In this document: positions 10,871-20,995 of the stretch, one piece after another
How the letters are laid out: each line of letters begins with the position of its first letter
How positions within the stretch are numbered: the first letter of the stretch is position 1
Assembly: GCA_037447655.1 (NCBI GenBank)
Contig: JBBHKE010002609.1
Span: forward strand, 62,001 to 126,000
Direction of reading: 5' to 3'
Length of the DNA stretch: 64,000 bases
From: Zygnema cylindricum
Taxonomy: Eukaryota; Streptophyta; Zygnematophyceae; Zygnematales; Zygnemataceae
The notes under the pieces: model-generated
Seen by the model: the letters and a program-made list of their open reading frames with translations, nothing else
Told to the model about the DNA's origin: nothing
Databases searched by the model: none
Translations under genes and position numbers: made by a program

Positions 10871-11345
10871 TCAGGTAGTCAACTGATTACAAACATATAT
10901 TACATCTCGAGAAACTGCCTCATTCAAGTGATCTGCTGCTTGTTCAGTTAAACTAACAAACTCAAACTTTAGAACTTTCTTTTCAACTTGTTCTCTCACA
11001 TAATGTGATTGACTGTCTATATGTTTTGTCTTTGCATGGTAAACTGGATTTTTCATTAAAACAATGCTACTCTGATTATCTGTGAGAATCAAAGTTTCCT
11101 CTATGGGTTCAAACCTTATCTTAGAGTAAAAGTTGTTAAACCAAATGGCTTCTTTTGTTGCTTGAGTAGCCGCCACCTATTCCGCCTCCGGCTAGATAAC
11201 GCCACGAAAGATTGGCGTTTCGAATTCCAATTGATAAGTTCTTTTGAAATCCTGAAAATCTAGCCGGTAGTGCTCCTCCTTGTGTCGAGGTCTCCTCCCC
11301 AATCCGCATCAACATAGCCGAAAAATTCAACGTCTCCGATGTTCT
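10871..11345 (-). pseudogene. pol: RE2 RNase H, frameshifted
   Basis: C-terminal RNase H domain of the RE2 pol. The upstream part reads FGYVDADWGGDLDTRRSTTG in one frame. The rest (ATKEAIWFNNF, LTDNQSSIVLMKNPVYHAKTKHID, HYVREQVEKK, SLTEQAADHLNEAVSRDV) is in another, so a frameshift near 11170 breaks the domain. The acidic positions in DADW and TDNQ are still recognisable. It sits directly beside the polypurine tract and 3' LTR, as expected for copia. Confidence 0.88.
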
Positions 11346-12098
11346 TCAAGAATTTCAAGCTATAATTTATAGTCTCTTTGACATAATGTAAAATATGTTT
11401 AACAACATTATAGTGCCCTAGAACTAAGTTTTGCATAAATTGACTAACTGAGCCTAAGTTAAACCAGGGCGTATGCTAACCATTAAGTACATCGAGCTGC
11501 CCACTGCCTCTTTGCAAGCGACTTGCCTCATCTGTTTTTTTTCAAACTGTGACTTAGAACCCATTTCTTTCGTAAGCTTTTGAATAAGGTCTTAAGGTGT
11601 TGATATGGGAATACAGTCTTCATTACCAAAGCGTTTTATTACTTATGTTGCATACTTTTGTTGATTCATGGAGTCCATATGAAAATCGTTTTTGATTTCT
11701 ATACTAAGAAGGTAACTTAACTCTCCAAGGTCAATCGTCTCATATTTGTTGTTCATGAACCGTTTGACCTTTTCAATCTCGGCTAACAAATAACCAAACA
11801 CACTTATGTCAACGACATAATCTGAGACAATCATTAAGTTTTTGTCTTCGTGCATAGTGAAAACTGCTCTGTCTCTATGACATGTCTCAAAGCCCTATTT
11901 TCTCACTTCGGTGTCATGTTTGATGTTCGAACACCTATGACTTTATTTTAGACCATATATGGATTTATGTAGTTTACACACCATATGTTCATTTCTTGGT
12001 TCTACCATGCCCTCAGGTTGTTACATGTAGACTTTTTCCTCCAAATACCTATTAAGAAATGTTGTTTTGATATCTAGCTGATGCATGCGCATACCTTT
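11346..12098 (-). pseudogene. pol: RE2 reverse transcriptase, 3' part
   Basis: Palm and connection part of copia RT on the minus strand. Visible are MHQLDIKTTF near 12060-12090 (beside the RE3 insertion), the KSIYGLK region near 11950, and FMNNKYETIDLGELSYLLSIEI near 11700. The catalytic motif reads YVVD in SDYVVDIS near 11810 where functional enzymes have YVDD, so the first aspartate is lost. Several stops interrupt it. The 5' part of the same RT lies beyond RE3, from 16975. Confidence 0.85.
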
Positions 12099-13130
12099 TG
12101 TTGTCCATAACATATTTCAGCCATGGATTACTCTCAGAAGCACCACAGAGTACCTCTCAAACAGCTGTGTTTCAGACAGCAGAGATAACTCCAAAAATAT
12201 CAAAATCCCCTCAAAATGCACCAATAAGCAGTATACTATACACACTATAAGCTCCCAAAGTTACAACCAAATCCACTAAGGAATCTAGAATATATAAGCT
12301 CCAGAGTTTCACAAAACTAGTTGACAGCTTCACAAACTAACCACTTAGACTGCTCACAGAATCTTACACATATACCTGAATAGAATGAAACTTCACACAC
12401 ATATAAATTCTATATCATAGAATAACTTCAAAAAGATTCACATAAATGCACCAAACAGAGTGATCACACCAACAGGTCAAAGATGTAAAAAACAATTTGC
12501 CATTGCTTTGATAAACTTGACTGCGATGCTCAAAATATTCTAAGTCCTACAAGTTATACTCAGAGAGTTCACTACTGAATGTACGGAGGCATACCAGCCG
12601 TAGAGTATCTACCATCTACCTAAACTATTGTAAGTATACCCGAATAGTTCAAGGTATGTTCGACTGAACAGATCTACACTAATAAACTAATTAACCAAAA
12701 GACAAACCAATGTTGTTCAAGATATTTACAGCGACATCTCCGCAATCTTCGTACGTCAAGAACGAAGCTATCCACTAAGCTACCATCGTACAATCATCAT
12801 TACTCAAAATCTACACTTGTCATATTATCCGCAGCTGCGTTGTCCGTACGGATCATATCCAAAATAACCGCAGCTGCGTTGTCATGTCTGTGTCGTACCA
12901 GCAGTGCCTATTTCAACATTCTGTTTATTTCACATCGGATCGCTTCGCGATTCGCCGTCCATTTGTCACCGCTTGTTCACACCACTTAATGAGTCTTTTA
13001 CGTCACTTTGATTAGATCAATACGTTCGCTCCCCCAATTTGTGAATCTATTCAAAACCTCCATATTAAATCCAATTAACAGTTACGCACAAACTGCCTCG
13101 TACGCACGAAACTGACTTTTTAAAACAACA
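12099..13130 (-). repeat. RE3 3' LTR
   Basis: 1032 bp, aligned end to end by eye with 15941-16969. The outermost 150 bp of the pair are more diverged than the rest. Confidence 0.93.
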
Positions 13131-13139
13131 CTCCCCCGA
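13131..13139 (-). other. RE3 polypurine tract
   Basis: CTCCCCCGAA on the plus strand, read TTCGGGGGAG on the coding strand, abuts the 3' LTR start TGTTGTTTT. Confidence 0.8.
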
Positions 13140-13169
13140 AAATTTAGTTTCGTGCACCTTGAAAAATAT

Positions 13170-13405
13170 GCAGCGTGTAATGCTATGCTGCTACGTTGCG
13201 CTAGTTCGATATTGCAGCGCAGTATGAATACAAAGTGGAGCGTGTACTGCTATGCTGCAATGCTGCGCTAATCAATACGAAGTGCGGCGTGTACTTCTAT
13301 GTTGCTATGCTGCGCTAATTCGACATCGCATTCCAGTACGAATACAATATGTAGCCTGTACTGCTATGTTGCCATGCTGCGCTATTTTGACATCGCAACC
13401 CTAGC
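13170..13405. repeat. Minisatellite of GCGTGTACTGCTATGCTGC type
   Basis: Four imperfect tandem units start near 13170, 13237, 13284 and 13351 (spacing 67, 47 and 67 bp). Each contains GTGTA.T.CTATG.TGC.A.GCTGCGCTA. Related GCTATGCTGC repeats occur in the chromovirus LTRs at 30785-30900 and, inverted, at 50640-50715. Confidence 0.85.
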
Positions 13406-13865
13406 AGCTGCTCCTTTTGACCCTTAACTTCCTCCTCACAACCTCATCTACTGAGACTAAAGCTTTGAAATTGAACACTCCCCTAAAGCTTTAGACTCAG
13501 TATTCTATTATGTATGCAGATATTTCTACTCTAATGGATACACATACAAATGAAAGAATGAAAAACTATTTAGAGATTCAAAATTTCTATCAACCTCCAC
13601 TATTCATCATACAAGAATTTTAGCAAAAACAACACATCACCACTGCTTTGTCGACGTCGCAATTGCTTCTGCTCCCTTCTGCCAATTCCTATTCGAATTT
13701 TTTTGAAAAATGCCACCTTGGAAAAAGTGTCCTGTAATAGCTCCTCTTAGGCCGTAAATGCCAAACTGTCTCTTCACTAATGTCATAACACCTCTCTAGT
13801 AAATCCGAATTTCCACTCATCCTCGTCACTTAACCATGTTATCAAATTTGCTGAAAATCTATCAC

Positions 13866-14273
13866 CTACACACTTTTATCAAACAATTGCTGCACATTCT
13901 CCCCTGTTAGATACTTCCACGCCATCCACTTGCTTAGATGTATGTTAGTGACGCTACTACACCAAATTCTCATGAAATTTCTTGAAAATTCATTCAAGTC
14001 TCCCCATTTTCCCGTTACACATTCTCTCACTGTTTCTGGTTGCGTTCTTCGGTGTGATCGATTTTGTAACATGCTTCTTCTCCAACTGTTTTTCTGCAAT
14101 CTTTCTCTCTTTCTTGGTTTCTTATGACTATCTGATCTGTTCATAGTTTTTCCATAGTGTCCCTTCCCATTACCTCTATAACGTGTAGTTTTTCTTACTA
14201 ATTTTTGGTCTTTTTCCATAGATATGCCACTTCTCTTAAGTGTATGTATTTCAATATATTCAGTCTGACCCAT
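13866..14273 (-). CDS. RE3 basic ORF, function unknown
   Basis: An open frame of 135 codons on the element's coding strand, overlapping the 3' end of the next ORF upstream in a different frame. The N-terminal 95 residues are very basic (HKKPRKRERLQKNSWRRSM and similar). The C terminus (WCSSVTNIHLSKWMAWKYL) is hydrophobic. I do not recognise a domain and see no pol motif. It could be a frameshifted continuation of the gag tail rather than a separate protein. It lies between the charged ORF and the minisatellite. Confidence 0.35.
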   Translation of the reverse strand: MGQTEYIEIHTLKRSGISMEKDQKLVRKTTRYRGNGKGHYGKTMNRSDSHKKPRKRERLQKNSWRRSMLQNRSHRRTQPETVRECVTGKWGDLNEFSRNFMRIWCSSVTNIHLSKWMAWKYLTGENVQQLFDKSV

Positions 14274-14860
14274 TTTCCAGTTAGTTGCCCTTTCTTCTTT
14301 CTAGTATTCTTTATTATTTTCCATCTTCGTCCAGATTTATGACCTTTTCCGCTCTCATGAACTTTCTTCTTTAGCCTTGATTTCTTAATAATTTTTACCT
14401 GTATTTCGTTGAGTTGAATAGTTTTTAAACCATCAATATTTTCCACTTCTGTTGTTAATTCCCCATTTTGTGTAAATTCACTTTTTTTTTTCTCACCATC
14501 TTCTCTTTCCCTTTCTCGAAGATTTGTTTTTATTTCAGTGTTCTCTATTTCTAAAGAATGTTCTTCAATCAATTTTAAAATTACTTCTTTAACTCCCGTT
14601 ATTTCATGAATATCTTCTCCTTGTACGTCATGCTCACACACCAATTTATCACAAGGAGTTACACAAACCAAGTCTATTTCACTCTCTTCTTTCTCCTCAC
14701 TATTTTTGGCGACAATAATCTTTCCAGTTTCTTCCACTTCCATGTGTCTTTTACTTTCTTCAGCTTCTCTTATTGTAGTTGCCTCTTCATTTAGTAAGTG
14801 TGTGTCACTCACCAATCTGTCATAGGTGATATTGACTGTAACCGGATCATTTTCTGTCAC
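14198..14860 (-). CDS. RE3 charged ORF, function unknown
   Basis: An uninterrupted 220-codon frame on the element's coding strand, downstream of the gag zinc knuckle. The first 130 residues are rich in Glu and Asp (EEATTIREAEESKRHMEVEE). The last 80 are rich in Lys and Arg (KIIKKSRLKKKV, KNTRKKKGQ). No integrase, RT or RNase H motif and no recognised domain is visible. An acidic-to-basic tail could belong to the gag polyprotein. Other RE3 gag parts are broken, so this open stretch stands out. Low-complexity composition could also keep a frame open by chance. Confidence 0.4.
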   Translation of the reverse strand: MTENDPVTVNITYDRLVSDTHLLNEEATTIREAEESKRHMEVEETGKIIVAKNSEEKEESEIDLVCVTPCDKLVCEHDVQGEDIHEITGVKEVILKLIEEHSLEIENTEIKTNLREREREDGEKKKSEFTQNGELTTEVENIDGLKTIQLNEIQVKIIKKSRLKKKVHESGKGHKSGRRWKIIKNTRKKKGQLTGKWVRLNILKYIHLREVAYLWKKTKN

Positions 14861-15106
14861 CTCTTTCTCCTCATTCCGAACAACACAAAAGGTCGGTAAA
14901 TATTAAAATTCGTCAACACACGGTGTGTGCCTTTTGTCATCTGTAGGGTCTTGTCTCTCACTTACGAAAGCACTTGATTTCCTTATTGTTGAGGGTCGGA
15001 CTAGGTTGTTGTCCCATCCATCTCTGAAATTCCCTGAAACACATGCACTTTTATATGATGGACATACCCTAAAGGTATGTCCTAAATCATTACAGTTAAA
15101 ACAACT

Positions 15107-15412
15107 CTTAGGTCGATCTCCGAACTCACTATTTCCTTTAATTTTCAGAAACTGAGACTTTGATTCCTTTATATTTTTCTCCTTTGATAGAACCTTTCTA
15201 TTAGCCTCTTAGGTCGATCTCCGAACTCACTATTTCTTTTAATTTTCAGAAACTGAGACTTTGATTCCTTTATATTTTTCTCCTTTGATAGAACCTTTCT
15301 ATTAGCCTCTTAGGTCGATCTCCGAACTCACTATTTCCTTTAATTTTCAGAAACTGAGACTTTGATTCCTTAATATTTTTCTCACTTGATAAAACCTTTA
15401 TATTAGCCTCTT
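15107..15412. repeat. Three tandem copies of 101 bp inside gag
   Basis: GGTCGATCTCCGAACTCACT starts at 15111, 15212 and 15313, so the period is 101 bp; the copies are nearly identical. Because 101 is not a multiple of three, every extra copy shifts the gag frame. Confidence 0.93.
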
Positions 15413-15925
15413 CATCTAGAACAACTCGTCTAGCTACAGTTAAACTCCAATCCCTTTTATCAATTAAAGTCACTCGATCTAATGCACTCTTATATTCTTC
15501 AGGTAGACTTCTCATTAACGAGATAGCTTGTTGAGTACGGTAAAGTTTCCTCCTACCAAATCATTTTGTGCAAATAATACTTGTAAGTCAATACAGTGTT
15601 TCTCCATACTACCTCCTACATACTTGTGTTCAACTATTTTGTTAACACTGCTAAGCCAATGATATAAAGAAGTCTTTCCATACATACATTCTAAGAATTT
15701 CCATATTTCAACTGCCTTTTAAAACTTAGGTATGAGATTACCAAATCCCCAGTCAAGGAGTTCTCGATAACCTTTAGACACTCATGATTTTTCCTTATCT
15801 ATCCATTTGATGTTTCGTCCAATGTACCGTCCACCACATCCATTAGATCCATCATTTCGAAGTAGCTTTCGAGCGCACACTTCTAGCACTGATATTTTGA
15901 TCCATCAAGTATGGGTAGCCATGGG

Positions 15926-15940
15926 TGTGGGCCCATAACG
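15926..15940 (-). promoter_or_regulatory. RE3 primer binding site, half tRNA-iMet type
   Basis: Directly inside the 5' LTR the coding strand reads CGTTATGGGCCCACA. It differs in two of fifteen positions from GGTTATGGGCCCACC, the complement of the anticodon arm of plant initiator tRNA-Met. It contains the gag ATG. Confidence 0.6.
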
Positions 15941-16969
15941 TGTTGTCCATAGCCTATTTCAGCCATGGATTACACTCGAAGCACCACAGACTACCCTCAA
16001 AAAATTATGTTTCAGACAGCACAGATTACTTCACAAATATCATAATCCACTCAAAATAAACCAATAATCAGTATACTATAGACAATGTAAGCTCCCAAAG
16101 TTGTAGCCAAATCCACAAGGAATCTAGAAGATATAAGCTCCAGAGTTTCACAAAACTAGTTCACAGCTTCACAAACTAACCACTTAGACTGCTCACAGAA
16201 TCATACACAAATACCTGAATAGAATGAAACTTCACACACATATATATTCTATACCATAGAACAACTTCACAAAGATTCACATGAATGCACCAAACAGAGT
16301 GATCACACCAACAGGTCAAAGATGCAGAAAACAATTTGCCATTGTTTTGATAAACTTGACTGCGATGCTCAAAATATTCTAAGTCCTACAAGTTATACTC
16401 AGAGAGTTCACTACTGGATGTACGGAGGCATACCAGCTGTACGGTATCTACCATCTACCTAAACTATTGTAAGTATACCCGAATAGTTCAAGGTATGACA
16501 GACTGAACAGATCTACACTAATAAACTAATTAACCAAAAGACAAACGAATGTTGTACAAGATATTTACAACGACATCTCCGCAATCTTCGTAAGTCAAGA
16601 ACCAAGCTACCCACTAAGATACCATCGTGCAATCATCATTACTCAAAATCTACACTAGTCATATTATCCGCAGTTGCGTTGTCAGTAAGGATCATATCCA
16701 AAATAACCGCAGCTGCGTTGTCCTGTCTACGTCCTACCGGCGGCGCCTATTTCAACATTCTATTTATTTCACATCGGATCGCTTCGCGATCCGCCGTCCA
16801 TTTGTCACCGCTTGTTCACACCACTCAATGAGTCATTTACGTCACTTCGATTAGATTAATACGTTCGCTCCCCCAATTTGTGAATCTATTGAAAACCTCC
16901 ATATTAAATCCGATTAACAGTTACGCACAAACCGTCTCGTATGCACGAAACTGACTTTTCAAAACAACA
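15941..16969 (-). repeat. RE3 5' LTR
   Basis: 1029 bp, TGTTGTCC...AACAACA on the plus strand. It is the partner of 12099-13130. Confidence 0.93.
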
Positions 16970-16974
16970 CCTTT

Positions 16975-17400
16975 TGCTACCGCTAAGGCAGTTGAACTTC
17001 TCAAACTATTAAACTTCACTACTAGTGAGAAAGCCTCACTATAATCAACCCACTCTTTTTCGGAATACCCCTTAGCTACCAACCTCGCTTTATATCTTTC
17101 CACCGACCCGTCTACCCCCTCTTCTTGGGAATACCCCTTAGCTACCAACCTCGCTTTATATCTTTCCACTGACCCATCTAACTTCTATTAATCTTAAAGA
17201 CCCATTTACACACCATAATGTTTTTCTCTTTTGGGTGTTTTACTAAGGTCCAAGTTTTTTTTTTGATCAGTGAGTCATATTCTAATTATATTGCCTCTTT
17301 CCATTTTTGATAAAAAGAACTCTCTAAAGCTCAATAAAAGGTTTTTTTTTCCCCCCTTGCCGCTATAAAACAATAAGCTAAACTCACATCTTCGTTTCTT
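16975..17400 (-). pseudogene. pol: RE2 reverse transcriptase, 5' part, with tandem duplication
   Basis: The N-terminal part of the RE2 RT, separated from its 3' part by RE3. The coding strand reads SVERYKARLVAKGYS twice, then DYSEAFSLVVKFNSLR. The repeated unit is 66 bp (GCTACCAACCTCGCTTTATA at 17076 and again at 17142), an in-frame duplication of 22 codons inside the domain. Upstream the acceptor-side region (SLIKK, EEAIELEYDSL type) is recognisable but broken. Normal copia RT has this motif once, so the duplication would probably disrupt the fold. Confidence 0.85.
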
Positions 17401-18490
17401 CAATTAGCCGTTTTTTTTTAGCACGGATCCGATTTGAAAAATTTTGAGGAGTTGCCTTTAATCTCGATTGGTGAATCAAAATCGGAGAGGTTGTAATTTG
17501 CAAAGGTTGTAGTGTCGGTAACTTCTCTAGTTGTAAAAAATGAATGGTTGATGTTCCATTGGGGATGACAGAAGTATAAATTGGAATGGAAATTAGCGTG
17601 AATGACGAAGGCTCCTTTTTATGTTCTCTGCTTGGAGTACGTGGTGTTTGTGGAGACCCACTTTTGGATTGTCTTAATTGTTTAGAGAAACAGTGACAAT
17701 CTTTGGTTTTTCATACCAAGGGTCAAATTATCTATTCAGCCCATAGGTTTTGATTCAATTTTGCACTATATACTAAACAACGTGCAATTTAAACATTAGT
17801 TCGGTTAGGTCTTTTTGATACTCCGTTTTGCAGCAGACTAAAAGTTTCATGTATCCCCCAAGTTTTGCAGTTTTTGTTAAAAGCATTGGAGGTGTATTCC
17901 CCCCCTATTATCTGACCTTAAAATCTGGATCCGCTCTCTTGCCTGATTTTCTTCCATGGTTTTAAACTCTCTCAATTTCTCAAAGGCTTCACTCTTGGAT
18001 TTCATAAAATACACCTATACTTTTGTAGTGCACTCATCTGTAAACGTGATGAAAAATCAAGAACCTTCCTCTAGGACTTAAGGTGTGAGGACCGCTCAAG
18101 TCAGAATGAATAAACTCCAACTTCTTTCTATGTTTGGGTTCATCATCTTTATGAAAAGGAAGCCTTGTTTGCTTACCTTGAGCACATCATTCACACAATT
18201 TAAGGTTGTCTTTGGCGTTGACATCCTCAAGTCCTCTAACCATCTTCTTTTTGATGAGTCGTTTCAGATTCTAATCTCCTAGATAACCAAATCGCTGATG
18301 CCATAACTCCAAAGTTTGCGTTTTTTTGCTGAAATTCATCTGTGCATCTTCATCATCCAAACGTAGAGAAAAAATATTCCCTTCCGGATATCGAAGGGCT
18401 CTTAGCTTTCCCTCTCTTTTGATTTTACATTGTTCATTTTTCTTTTTCTCAAATTTGACTTTAAGTCCACTCCCATAGCATGCATAACAA
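17401..18490 (-). pseudogene. pol: RE2 integrase, partly deleted
   Basis: Integrase remnants. The HHCC zinc-binding region is near 18200-18310 (WHQRFGYLGD, VNAKDNLKLCE). The first catalytic segment HSDLSGP is near 18090. The core segment VYFMKSKSEAFEKLREF and LRSDN (second Asp) is near 17925-18010. The segment with the catalytic Glu is missing. It is replaced by sequence at about 17650-17920 that I cannot place in integrase. The variable C-terminal region follows at 17430-17640. Integrase would insert cDNA into the genome; this copy cannot encode it. Confidence 0.75.
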
Positions 18491-18639
18491 TAAAAAGGTT
18501 ATGCTTTAAACCTGGTAGTATAAAACCTCTTTTCGATCCCCTTCATGGCTACCAATATCATAGTATAACTCTAATTTAACCTTGCCTATTAAACTGGTCT
18601 CTAAAATCTTATCATCTACCAGTACAATCCGTTGAGGAT

Positions 18640-18735
18640 TTTGTAATCTTTTGAAGAAGAAATAATGACCTTGTCTATACACATATGATGAGACGCTCCA
18701 GAGTCTATAATCCATTTGTTTTTTTGAGCATTTGA
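18640..18735 (-). pseudogene. pol: RE2 protease fragment
   Basis: Aspartic protease active-site region WIIDSGASHHMC on the minus strand, followed by IDKVIISSSK. The catalytic Asp-Ser-Gly is present. The protease would cleave the Gag-Pol polyprotein. It lies between the gag zinc knuckles and integrase, the normal copia position. The frame is interrupted on both sides. Confidence 0.85.
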
Positions 18736-18759
18736 CTGTGTGAGAAAAATTTAAGTCTC

Positions 18760-19545
18760 ATCGTGAATGGTCATGGCAAATGATTGTTTGTTTTGTTGTT
18801 TTTGTCTTTAATACGACAAGCTGAAAACGTATGACTTGGTTTTCCACAACTGTAACAAACAATAATTTTCTTAAAGTTTTCTGTCTCTAACTTTTTGAAT
18901 CTACAGTCACAAGTCTGATGATTGGTTTTGCCACATATAGCATAAGCAGTTACTGACTCAGTACGTTTTAGTGACTGTTTGCCTTTGGCATAAAGAGCTC
19001 TTTCTAATTATTTTTCCTCCTTTCGTTTAATTTCAACTTTTTCTTGAATAAAATGCTAAGATACTGCATCAAAGTCTACCGTAGGTTGACTTTTCAAAGC
19101 CGTGATCATCCTGGCATATTGTGATGGCACTCTCCATGCTAAATCTAGCAATTTGTTCTTTGATTGCATAATATTGGACGGATTAGTACGCTCATATACA
19201 TTGTGATGGCACTCTCCATGCTAAATCTAGCAATTTGTTCTTTAATTGCATAATATTGGACGGATTAGTACTCTCATGTACAGTCCTTAGTTTTTCCCAC
19301 ATAGCTTTAGGTTTATCCAACTTAGCTATTTGTAAAACGTGATTGTCTTCCACTGCTAGAAAAGTTAATGTCGCTGCCTCTTTTTCCCTCTAATCATATC
19401 CTGGTCTAGCTAGTGATTCAGTAGGTTTATGTTCAATGCCTGCTATAATACCCCTATAGTTTTTAAATTATATAATTCGGGTCATCTTAGCTTTCCACGG
19501 TAAATAATTACCGCCATTAACTAACTGGTTGTATGTAATTTTACC
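18760..19545 (-). pseudogene. gag: RE2 gag with two zinc knuckles and an 82-bp duplication
   Basis: Copia gag of the RE2/RE11/RE12 family, read on the minus strand from near 19540. Two tandem CCHC knuckles sit at the C-terminal side: CAICGKTNHQTCDC and CYSCGKPSHTFSAC. This double arrangement recurs in RE11 and RE12. An 82-bp tandem duplication (GTGATGGCACTCTCCATGCT at 19121 and 19203) repeats the SMESA-LDLAN stretch and breaks the frame. Stops are scattered throughout. Confidence 0.82.
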
Positions 19546-19549
19546 TAAA

Positions 19550-19561
19550 GCTCTGATACCA
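19550..19561 (-). promoter_or_regulatory. RE2 primer binding site (tRNA-iMet 3' end)
   Basis: The coding strand reads TGGTATCAGAGC directly after the LTR terminal CA. This is the standard plant copia site, complementary to the 3' end of initiator tRNA-Met. Confidence 0.93.
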
Positions 19562-20163
19562 TGTTGAGATTCAGAAAAAGAGGCCGTAAGATCGATCAAT
19601 TAGAAGACACGAAGCTAAGGAAAATACTTTTTTTTGTGAGAAAGCAAGCTAATTAATGAACAAGGAAGAAGATAGATTAATAACACGACAAAATTAGCGC
19701 ATAGTGCTAAGATAACAGTAAATAGAATAATGGAGAGAATCATTCAATTGATTGATTGATTTCAATATCAAGCATGAGTACATTTTAAATGTGTGAATGA
19801 CTTAGGTACTACGCTATTTGTGTTTCACGTAAAGGAATAAAATACTAACTTGTGAACTACGTTAGCCAATCAACGACCACAATTCAATACGTGACATACG
19901 CTCAAAATTTGCGGCTATTTGTCTTATGGTACACTACAAGTAAGTGTCTACGTTTCACCAAATCTTAACGTCGGCTTTTTGTCTTGCTGTTTACTACAAG
20001 TAAACGACTACGTTTCACCAAACCTTAACGTCTACGTAAATGTAACTTGACGTCTACGCAACCGTACATGTACTTAACAGGACTTCGGTTGATTCTTTCT
20101 CACGCAACGTTGGCTAATTTTGAATCGTGGTCCTTAGTAGGAAATGGACACATAATTCTAACA
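19562..20163 (-). repeat. RE2 5' LTR
   Basis: 602 bp, TGTTGAGATTC...ATTCTAACA on the plus strand, followed by the TTGCT duplication. Contains an extra internal repeat of the ACTACAAGTAA.CGACTACGTTTCACCAAA block compared with the 3' LTR. Confidence 0.93.
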
Positions 20164-20995
20164 TTGCTTCTCTCCCTATTTTGCTTATTTGTCTCCACTG
20201 TAGTCGCTACTTTACTCTCTTCCCCTCCCTCTTGTTTCTCTTTTTTCCTGTTTTGTATCTCCCCCATGTAACTCTTCTCTCCCTATCCTCCTTTGCGTTT
20301 CATTTTTGTCTCTTCTACTTCTCTCCTCACTTTCTCCTCTCATTTTTTTTTCTTGTATCAACTTCTCTTCGCCTTCTCTCTCCTCAACCTTTTCCTCTTC
20401 GTATGTTCTCCCCCTCTCTACCTATTTTCTTCTCATGTCCTCTTTTTTCTCTCGCCCCCTCCCCCCACTCACCCGTCTCCCTCCTCTCCTCCCTCTCTAT
20501 TCCCACCTCTTCTCTCTCCCTACTTCCTCTCCTTCTCCTCAATCTTTCCAATTTTCCACCCTTCCCTCCTTCGTTTAATCACCTTTTCCCCTCTCTCTTT
20601 GTTTTTTTTTCCACTTCTTCTCTCTCTCCTTTTGAAGGCGTTTCCTCTTTCTCTCTCTCCTTTACCCTCATTATTTTTATTTTTCTTTACCGTATCTCCC
20701 TCTTCCCTCTCACTCTCTCCACCTTCTATTCTTTCACTCCCTCTCTTCTTTAGATTTATCTCCTCTTTCTCTCCCTTTCCTCCCTATCTTTAGATCACCT
20801 CCAAATCATTCTCTCTCCCTTCACTCCCAACTTCCTCTTCCTTCGCATCCTTTCTCTCCTCTTCCTCTTCAATCCCACTCCCTTCCCCTTTCGTTTCCCC
20901 ATCTCCTATACCACCTCTTCCCTCTTCCCCCTCTCTCCTCTCGCTATTTCTCCCCAACCTCCCAATTCCCAACCCATTTGTACCATCCTCCCGAT
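20164..20995. repeat. Polypyrimidine tract of about 830 bp
   Basis: The plus strand is overwhelmingly C and T (runs such as TCTCTCCCTCCTCTC). Because stop codons need purines, all three plus frames stay open for long stretches. The apparent 200-codon frame (Leu/Ser/Phe/Pro only) is therefore not taken as a gene. The tract starts right at the RE2 target duplication, so RE2 landed at its left edge. Confidence 0.85.

Larger units (their letters stand above)
15040..15940 (-). pseudogene. gag: RE3 gag with CCHC zinc knuckle, broken
   Basis: The remnant of gag begins at the ATG inside the primer site (MGPHPWLPILDGSKYQC, then ALESYFEMMDLMDVVDGTLDE), typical of the copia gag N terminus that binds the genome. 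It has stops soon after. A further open piece at 15270-15515 (MRSLPEEYKSALDRV...) matches a gag middle region. A zinc knuckle CFNCNDLGHTFRVC (C-X2-C-X4-H-X4-C) is encoded at 15062-15103. The piece between the two is disturbed by a 101-bp tandem triplication that shifts the frame. Confidence 0.82.
12099..16969 (-). mobile_element. RE3: gag-only LTR element nested in RE2
   Basis: 4871 bp bounded by TGTTGTCC...AAAACAACA, with a perfect CCTTT duplication at 12094-12098 and 16970-16974. Removing it and one CCTTT joins the RE2 RT reading frame exactly across the site (GCGGTAGCAAAAGGTATGCG on the coding strand). The two LTRs are about 1.03 kb. The 2.8-kb internal region holds gag remnants and two charged ORFs but no integrase, RT or RNase H. 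This is a non-autonomous layout like published TR-GAG elements. Confidence 0.93.
10240..20163 (-). mobile_element. RE2: degenerate full-length Ty1/copia element
   Basis: Both LTRs, a polypurine tract, RNase H, RT, integrase remnants, protease, gag and a primer binding site occur in minus-strand order. It is flanked by a perfect 5-bp duplication, TTGCT at 10235-10239 and 20164-20168. Total length is 9924 bp, of which 4876 bp is nested RE3 plus its target duplication, so the original copy was about 5.05 kb. All genes carry stops or frameshifts. RE11 and RE12 belong to the same family. Confidence 0.93.

Noticed and set aside
13170-13405. CRISPR-like array
   Set aside because: The units are tandem minisatellite copies without unique spacers, in a plant genome.
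20127-20753. A 208-codon open frame on the plus strand
   Set aside because: Its sequence is a pyrimidine-only tract; stops are impossible without purines, and the product is only Leu, Ser, Phe and Pro.
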